Below are positions 1 to 5,165 of a stretch of 5,165 nt of DNA, piece by piece (within the stretch, counting starts at the first letter, position 1; every line of letters starts with the position of its first letter). The stretch covers positions 1 to 5,165 of the forward strand of contig JAJZHJ010000134.1 of assembly GCA_021804525.1 (NCBI GenBank), read 5' to 3'. Below the pieces are notes generated by a model. That model saw only the letters and a program-made list of their open reading frames with translations. It was not told where the DNA came from and made no database searches. A program made the translations under genes and the position numbers. Source of the DNA: Bacteroidota bacterium (GTDB taxonomy: Bacteria; Bacteroidota; Bacteroidia; Bacteroidales; Paludibacteraceae).

Positions 1-1769
1 TTCAATTTTTTTACTGGAAATATCCCGATGGACTTTATGGAGCTGCCATGCCACTTTCGGGAAAAGGCTACCGCACGACGTTAGGACAGGAAAACGGCAC
101 ATTCGGTTCTAAATCTGTCAGCTATTTCAACAACATGAAGCAGGAGATGATTCCGCAAATGGCTATTTCGTTTGGGAAAGATCCTTACAAATTGTTCGCA
201 AAACTCTATGCTGAAGGATTGAAACAAATCGGGTTGGCCGATAACTTACGCAAACTGAAATCATTCCCGAAAATTATGGACGGTATTGGATGGTGCACAT
301 GGAACAGCTCCGATATGGGACAAAATTTGAACGAGAAGTTACTTTTGGATGCTGCTAAAAGTTTTCAAGCAGCTAATTTCCCACTAAAATGGATGCTGAT
401 TGATGATGGATGGTTCGATCAAACGGATCAGCAAATGAATTCATTTCAGCCAAACAAAGTGAAGTTCCCTCATGGATTTTTGCCTGTTGTCGAAAAACTT
501 AAAAACGAATATCACATCGCTAACGTTGGCGTCTGGCACGCTTTGGATGGTTATTGGAGAGGGATCAACCCCAATTCTCCCTTGGGGAAAGAATATAAAA
601 ATGAACTCATCTCTTGGAAAGAAAAAGATAACCCTGCAAATGACAGTTCCGCTGTAAAAACCGGTAATTTCGTTAATCCAAATTCGCCGGCAGTTGGAAA
701 ATTTTACAACGATTTCCATGCCTACCTAAAATCGCAGGGCATTACGTTTATTAAAGTTGATAATCAATTGGAAACTGAGCGGATGTCGGTTAATAATTTT
801 CCAATTTTTGAAGGAGCAAAAAAGTACCATCAGGCATTGAATGCTTCAGTGGCACTTCATTTTAACAACACGTTGATCAACTGCATGGATATGACTCCTG
901 ACTCATATCTTCTTTTCGGCAAAACCCCGATTGGTCGTGCGGAAGACGATTATTATCCCGCTTACGAAAAAGGGCAAAGTTATCGTTTTGTGATGCAAAA
1001 GGCAGCAGGACACGTGATGCAGGCGGTTTACAATTCGCTCTATTTTTCGCAAATGGTCTATCCCGATTTTGATATGTTCGAGTCTGCAAGTCCAAACGCT
1101 ACGTTTCACGCCATTGCCCGTGCCATCAATGACGGGCCTATTTACATTACCGACAAAGTGAATGAACACAATTTCAACGTGTTATTCCCGTTGGTTTACA
1201 GTGATGGAAATATATTGCGTGCAGGGAAGCCGCTACTCCCGACAGAAGACTGCCTGTTTCAGTTGAATGAGCCAAAACCTTTCAAAGCTTTTTCCATGGA
1301 CAAAAAGATTGGATTATTGGGAGCTTGGAATATTTCTGATGCCGATAGCGTGATAGGTACCTTTAAACCATCTGATGTGCATGGCATTCAAGGTAAAAAA
1401 TTTGCCGTGTATGAGTATTTCAGCAAAAAGTTAGCATTTGCCGACAGAGAACAATCTATTCCGCTCAGGTTGGGTAAACAACCATACAAATTGTTTTACA
1501 TTCTTCCTTTGACTCATGGAAATGCAGTGATCGGATTAGTAAACAAATACAACGCACCGGCAGCCATTCTTTCTTCAACCATCACTTTAAAATCTATTTG
1601 GGTAACGCTTTACGAAGGAGGCGCATTTGCTGCAGTAGTAAAATCGAAACCGGTAAGCGTAAAAGTGAATGGAAAAGCAGTCGCGTTTCATTATGTCGAC
1701 AACTTATTAACTGTTAATATCCAAATCGTTAACCATAAAAAACATATTCAAGTTGATGTGGAGTTATAA
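1..1769 (+). CDS. Raffinose synthase/Sip1-like GH36 glycosidase (putative alpha-galactosidase), 5' partial
   Basis: Likely acts on alpha-galactosyl linkages by a retaining mechanism, as known for GH36 alpha-galactosidases and plant raffinose/stachyose synthases. The frame is open from base 3 and adds 15 residues (QFFYWKYPDGLYGAA) before the ATG at 48, so that ATG is internal and the true start lies outside the window; 588 residues are visible. Counting from the Met at 48, visible hallmarks are GWCTWN at about residues 81-86, the LIDDGW strand with Asp119-Asp120, FIKVDNQ with Asp238 as probable nucleophile (bases 759-761), and RAEDDYYP with Asp300/Asp301 as probable acid/base region (945-950). 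A beta-rich C-terminal domain follows, ending at TAA 1767-1769. Family members are usually roughly 700-800 residues, so the N-terminal beta domain and any signal peptide are missing from view. It lies 75 bp upstream of a GH5 gene on the same strand. The family is secure; hydrolase versus galactosyltransferase activity and exact substrate are not. Confidence 0.88.
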   Translation, partial: QFFYWKYPDGLYGAAMPLSGKGYRTTLGQENGTFGSKSVSYFNNMKQEMIPQMAISFGKDPYKLFAKLYAEGLKQIGLADNLRKLKSFPKIMDGIGWCTWNSSDMGQNLNEKLLLDAAKSFQAANFPLKWMLIDDGWFDQTDQQMNSFQPNKVKFPHGFLPVVEKLKNEYHIANVGVWHALDGYWRGINPNSPLGKEYKNELISWKEKDNPANDSSAVKTGNFVNPNSPAVGKFYNDFHAYLKSQGITFIKVDNQLETERMSVNNFPIFEGAKKYHQALNASVALHFNNTLINCMDMTPDSYLLFGKTPIGRAEDDYYPAYEKGQSYRFVMQKAAGHVMQAVYNSLYFSQMVYPDFDMFESASPNATFHAIARAINDGPIYITDKVNEHNFNVLFPLVYSDGNILRAGKPLLPTEDCLFQLNEPKPFKAFSMDKKIGLLGAWNISDADSVIGTFKPSDVHGIQGKKFAVYEYFSKKLAFADREQSIPLRLGKQPYKLFYILPLTHGNAVIGLVNKYNAPAAILSSTITLKSIWVTLYEGGAFAAVVKSKPVSVKVNGKAVAFHYVDNLLTVNIQIVNHKKHIQVDVEL

Positions 1770-1844
1770 TTGAGAAGTTATGTAAGAAAGAACTTATAGG
1801 AGTTAGACAGTTCAAATTAATCTCATTATAAAAATATTAAACAC

Positions 1845-2921
1845 ATGAAAAAATCAATCCTCCTTTTATTTATGTTTATAGGGCTGATAGTCAATATTCC
1901 ACAGCCCGTTGTTTCGCAGACAGCACAAACTTCTTTTCATCACTGGTGGGAAGATAATACGGTTTATAATAGCACTCCCGCTCCCAATGCGAAATTATTG
2001 CCTAGAATCAGTGTCAAAGGGAATCGTTTCGTGAACCCACAAGGTGAACCGGTTCTTTTTCGCGGTCTTTCCATTGCCGATCCTGATAAAATTGAACATC
2101 AGGGACAATGGAACAAAGAATTGTTTGTTAGGATTAAACAGCTTGGAGCCATGGTGGTACGCATTCCCGTGCATCCTATTGCATGGAGGGAAAGAACGCC
2201 TGCAAATTATCTGAAGTTACTCGATCAAGCTGTTGAATGGTGCACTGAAACAGGGTTATATGTGGATATTGATTGGCATTCCATCGGAAACTTGGAAGAA
2301 GATTTATTTCAAGACCCAATGTATGTGACCTCAAAAGCCGAAACGTTTAATTTCTGGCGCACTATTGCTCAGCATTTTAGTGGAAATCATACTGTCGCAT
2401 TTCTTGAACTCTTCAACGAACCGACCGATTATAACGGGAAACTTGGCAATCTGTCGTGGGAGCAATGGAAAACGCTCAATGAAGAGTTGATTCAATTAAT
2501 TCGTTCGTATGACAATCATAGTATTCCGTTGGTTGCTGGTTTCGACTGGGCATACGATCTGACGCCGCTGCATTATGCCCCGATCAATGCAGAAGGCATT
2601 GGCTATGTCACGCATCCTTATCCGCACAAACGTACGCCGCCGTATGCACCGAAATGGGAAGAAGATTTTGGATTTGCCGCCAATACATACCCGGTGATAG
2701 CAACTGAAATCGGATTTACACTGGGCGACGGTAGCATAAAAGAAAATGGAGACTATGGGAAAGCGATTATCCATTATCTTGAAGGGAAAAACATTAGCTG
2801 GATTTGGTGGGTATATGATCCGCAATGGACTCCCAGCATGATTGAATCGTGGAAAACATTTAAATTGACTGATTGTGGCAATTTTTTCGAGAAAGCTGCA
2901 AAAGGAGAAGTTGACAAATAG
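1845..2921 (+). CDS. Secreted GH5 (cellulase-type) glycoside hydrolase
   Basis: Predicted retaining endo- or exo-acting beta-glycosidase of the GH5 TIM-barrel family, exported across the inner membrane. The 358-residue protein starts MKKSILLLFMFIGL, a signal peptide with probable cleavage after VVS (about residue 24); there is no lipobox Cys, so a periplasmic or secreted soluble enzyme is expected. The conserved GH5 active-site set is all visible: Arg106 (VVRIPVHP), His145 (DIDWHS), Asn191-Glu192 (LELFNEP, acid/base), His257 and Tyr259 (THPYPHK), Glu288 (IATEIGF, nucleophile) and the Trp cluster WIWW at about 319-322. It is essentially a bare catalytic domain, with no carbohydrate-binding module. 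The start is supported by the signal peptide directly after ATG and an A-rich leader typical of Bacteroidota. It lies between a GH36 gene (75 bp upstream) and a GH2 gene (12 bp downstream), probably co-transcribed. The subfamily, and so whether glucan or mannan is cut, cannot be told by eye. Confidence 0.92.
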   Translation: MKKSILLLFMFIGLIVNIPQPVVSQTAQTSFHHWWEDNTVYNSTPAPNAKLLPRISVKGNRFVNPQGEPVLFRGLSIADPDKIEHQGQWNKELFVRIKQLGAMVVRIPVHPIAWRERTPANYLKLLDQAVEWCTETGLYVDIDWHSIGNLEEDLFQDPMYVTSKAETFNFWRTIAQHFSGNHTVAFLELFNEPTDYNGKLGNLSWEQWKTLNEELIQLIRSYDNHSIPLVAGFDWAYDLTPLHYAPINAEGIGYVTHPYPHKRTPPYAPKWEEDFGFAANTYPVIATEIGFTLGDGSIKENGDYGKAIIHYLEGKNISWIWWVYDPQWTPSMIESWKTFKLTDCGNFFEKAAKGEVDK

Positions 2922-2933
2922 AACAGACGAATT

Positions 2934-5165
2934 ATGTATAAAATGAACTTAACCAAAGGATTCATAAGTTTCTTTTGCCTGTTGTTTTTAGCAACATCAT
3001 TCTCTTTTGGAGATAGCAGAACAAAAATCAGTAACTCTCCTGCTATCAGGGAGCATTTGCTAATGGATTTTGGTTGGCGTTTTGCTTTTGGGAATTCAAT
3101 CAATGCCAAAAAGGATTTTAATTTTGGTACAGGCTACTTCTCTTACTTTGCCAAAGCCGGATATGGCGATGGCCCCGCTTCTCCCAATTTTGACGATCAC
3201 GCATGGAGGTTGCTAAATCTTCCTCACGATTGGGCAGTTGAAATGCCTTTTGATAAAAATGCAGGGTACAGTCACGGATACAAAACAGTTGGCAGAAATT
3301 TCCCGGAAACGAGCATCGGCTGGTACCGGAAATCTTTTTTTATTCCTCAATCGGATCTTGGAAAGCGTATTTCCATTCAATTTGACGGAGCATTTCGCAA
3401 TGCAAAAGTTTTTCTGAATGGATTTTATCTTGGGCAGGAACATTCCGGATATTTGCCTTTTCAATATGACATCACCGATTATTTGAACTATAACGGGGAT
3501 AACGTAGTGGTGGTACGCGTGGATGCAACGATGGAAGAAGGATGGTATTATGAAGGCGCCGGCATCTATCGCCATGTCTGGTTGAATATCACGGCGCCGC
3601 TTCATGTGGCAACGTATGGCACTTTTGTTACTTCCGTTCTTAAAAATCATGCTGCTGATGTCACTGCACGGGCAACGATTGCCAATGATGGACGAAAAGA
3701 CAGGAGTTTCTGTATTCATCAAACTATTATCGATGCAAATGGCAACATTATTGCATACAAACAAGTGAAAAATCTGAATCTAAAGTCGGGTGATAGCAGG
3801 GAATTTTACTGTGTAATGCCTGTCAAAAATCCAAAACTCTGGGATGTGGATTCGCCTTATTTATACAAACTGATCACTACAGTTACTTCCGGCGATTCAA
3901 TCATGGATCGTTATGAGACGCCATTCGGCATACGAATCGTTCATTTTGACCCGAATAAAGGATTCTTTTTGAATGGCAAACATCTAATTATTAAAGGGAC
4001 AAACAATCATCAAGATGCAGCAGGAGTTGGAGTTGCGGTTCCTGATGCTATGCAAGTATTTCGCATAAAGCGATTGAAAGAAATGGGCGATAATGCCATT
4101 CGTTGTTCCCATAACCCTCCTTCACCAGCCTTTTTAAATGCTTGTGACAGTTTAGGGATGTTGGTGATTGATGAAAATAGGGAAGTAGGGACAAATCCTG
4201 AACAACTTCGTCAACTTAAGAAGATGATTTACAGGGATCGAAATCATCCTTGTGTATTCCTTTGGTCATTAGGTAATGAAGAATGGGCTATTGAGGGGAA
4301 CATCAAAGGGGCACGAGTTATGTCAACCATGCAGGCTTATGCACAACGGTTAGACTCTTCGCGCGCTTTCACTGCTGCAGTGAGCGGTGGTTGGGACAAT
4401 GGGATCGGAATGGTTACGCAGGTGATGGGCTATAATTACATTGTGCAAGGTAACATTGACGAACACCACGCTAAATTTCCATGGCAATCGGGTATTGGTA
4501 CAGAGGAAAGCAATACGATTGGCACACGCGGCATTTATGTCACCAATGATTCTACAGCACACATGGCACCTACAAACCGCATGCCTGAAAATGTTGGAAC
4601 CGAGTCAGGATGGAAATTCTATGCCGCCCGCCCGTTTCTTGCAGGCTTGTGCTATTGGACAGGATTTGATTATCGGGGTGAGCCTACTCCTTATGGCTGG
4701 CCGCAGGTTACTTCGCAATATGGCATTGTCGATCTTTGCGGCTTTCCCAAAGATATTTTCTATTATCTTAAATCGTGGTGGGGAAAACAACCTGTTTTAC
4801 ACATTTTTCCCGATTGGAATCAGAAAGGAAAAGAAGGAATTCCAATTCAGGTCATTGCATACAGCAACTGCGATGAAGTAGAACTTTTTTTGAATCATAA
4901 AAATCTGGGTCGGAAAACAATGCTGAAAAACTCCCATTTAGAATGGGCGGTAAATTATGAACCCGGGACATTGCTGGCTCTCGGGTTTAAGAATGGGAAA
5001 GAAATTATTGCCGACAGCATTCAAACCACCGGAAATCAGGCTGCTATTCAGCTTATCCCTGATCGCTCAACGATCAAAGCAGATGGTGAAGATGTTTCGG
5101 TTATTACTGTTCAAGTGAATGATGCCAAAGGTCGATTAGTACCTGATGCAGACAATGAGATATAT
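2934..5165 (+). CDS. Secreted GH2 beta-galactosidase-type enzyme with DUF4982-like tail, 3' partial
   Basis: Probable exo-acting retaining beta-galactosidase. The frame is open from ATG 2934 to the window end (744 codons, no stop or frameshift). A signal peptide (MYKMNLTKGFISFFCLLFLA..., cleavage near residue 26) lacks a lipobox, suggesting a periplasmic enzyme; ATG 2943, three codons later, is an equally good start. Domain order: N-terminal jelly-roll at about 40-220 (LPHDW 96-100, GAGIYR 208-213), an Ig-like domain at about 220-335, a TIM barrel at about 340-620 (KGTNNHQD from 354, RCSHNPP from 390), a DUF4982-like domain at about 625-700, then the beginning of another Ig-like GH2 C-terminal domain from about 703. 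The acid/base is Glu449 in LWSLGNEEW (bases 4278-4280). The nucleophile is probably Glu524 in IGTEESNTIGTRG (4503-4505), 75 residues later, close to the E. coli LacZ spacing (461/537). WTGFDYRGEP at 575-584 is typical of the family. It starts 12 bp after the GH5 stop, so an operon is likely. Beta-galactosidase is the best guess; other GH2 specificities remain possible. Confidence 0.9.
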   Translation, partial: MYKMNLTKGFISFFCLLFLATSFSFGDSRTKISNSPAIREHLLMDFGWRFAFGNSINAKKDFNFGTGYFSYFAKAGYGDGPASPNFDDHAWRLLNLPHDWAVEMPFDKNAGYSHGYKTVGRNFPETSIGWYRKSFFIPQSDLGKRISIQFDGAFRNAKVFLNGFYLGQEHSGYLPFQYDITDYLNYNGDNVVVVRVDATMEEGWYYEGAGIYRHVWLNITAPLHVATYGTFVTSVLKNHAADVTARATIANDGRKDRSFCIHQTIIDANGNIIAYKQVKNLNLKSGDSREFYCVMPVKNPKLWDVDSPYLYKLITTVTSGDSIMDRYETPFGIRIVHFDPNKGFFLNGKHLIIKGTNNHQDAAGVGVAVPDAMQVFRIKRLKEMGDNAIRCSHNPPSPAFLNACDSLGMLVIDENREVGTNPEQLRQLKKMIYRDRNHPCVFLWSLGNEEWAIEGNIKGARVMSTMQAYAQRLDSSRAFTAAVSGGWDNGIGMVTQVMGYNYIVQGNIDEHHAKFPWQSGIGTEESNTIGTRGIYVTNDSTAHMAPTNRMPENVGTESGWKFYAARPFLAGLCYWTGFDYRGEPTPYGWPQVTSQYGIVDLCGFPKDIFYYLKSWWGKQPVLHIFPDWNQKGKEGIPIQVIAYSNCDEVELFLNHKNLGRKTMLKNSHLEWAVNYEPGTLLALGFKNGKEIIADSIQTTGNQAAIQLIPDRSTIKADGEDVSVITVQVNDAKGRLVPDADNEIY

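Noticed and set aside
1770..1844. Possible promoter, terminator or hairpin in the 75-bp gap between GH36 and GH5
   Set aside because: Only a 5-bp stem (AAGTT 1775-1779 with AACTT 1791-1795) is visible, with no T-run after it, and there is no TAnnTTTG-like Bacteroidota -7 box. Nothing here supports a regulatory call.
2901..2907. AAAGGAG as a Shine-Dalgarno site for the GH2 gene
   Set aside because: It is more than 25 bp from the ATG at 2934, lies within GH5 coding sequence, and Bacteroidota generally do not rely on such sites.
2496..3109. Two overlapping minus-strand open frames (109 and 111 codons)
   Set aside because: They are antisense to the GH5 3' half and the GH2 signal-peptide region, with low-quality translations and no plausible leader or domain.
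3213..3764. 183-codon open frame on the minus strand
   Set aside because: It lies wholly inside the GH2 gene, opposite its conserved jelly-roll region. Its translation is rich in Cys, Ile and Arg and lacks any recognisable domain, so it is a shadow frame.
4441..4881. 146-codon open frame on the plus strand
   Set aside because: It is in another frame over the GH2 catalytic barrel, where the GH2 frame carries GTEES, WTGFDYRGEP and other family motifs. No domain is seen in the alternative translation.
1..5165. A hidden frameshift in the GH2 gene, or a mobile element, CRISPR array or RNA gene in the window
   Set aside because: The GH2 frame was read codon by codon from 2934 to 5165 with no interruption. 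Coding sequence fills nearly all of the window, and no direct or inverted repeats, spacer pattern or tRNA-like fold was seen.

Overview
The window reads as part of a carbohydrate-degradation locus from a member of the Bacteroidota. This is judged from moderately AT-rich DNA, A/T-rich leaders without clear Shine-Dalgarno sequences, and the style of the encoded enzymes, especially a GH2 protein with a DUF4982-type tail. The genus cannot be fixed from the sequence. No SusC/SusD pair, sensor or transporter lies inside the window, so calling it a polysaccharide utilization locus is an inference.

Three co-directional (+) genes fill almost all of the 5165 bases. (1) Positions 1-1769 hold the 3' part of a raffinose-synthase/Sip1-like GH36 enzyme (alpha-galactosidase type). 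Its reading frame is open through the left edge, so the ATG at 48 is internal. (2) Positions 1845-2921 hold a complete, single-domain GH5 (cellulase-type) enzyme with a signal peptide and all the usual GH5 active-site residues. (3) Positions 2934-5165 hold a GH2 beta-galactosidase-type enzyme with a signal peptide, running without a stop past the right edge. The last gene is unbroken over 744 codons.

The gaps are 75 bp (gene 1 to 2) and 12 bp (gene 2 to 3), with no convincing promoter or terminator in either, so a single transcript is likely. Together the enzymes suggest degradation of a galactose-decorated beta-glycan: GH5 would cut a backbone, while GH2 and GH36 would remove beta- and alpha-linked galactose. 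Beta-galactoglucomannan, with Gal-beta-Gal-alpha side chains, is one plausible but unproven substrate.

There are no RNA genes, mobile elements, CRISPR arrays or notable repeats. I found no credible previously undescribed system; the points of interest concern enzyme specificity, gene boundaries and which residue is catalytic.
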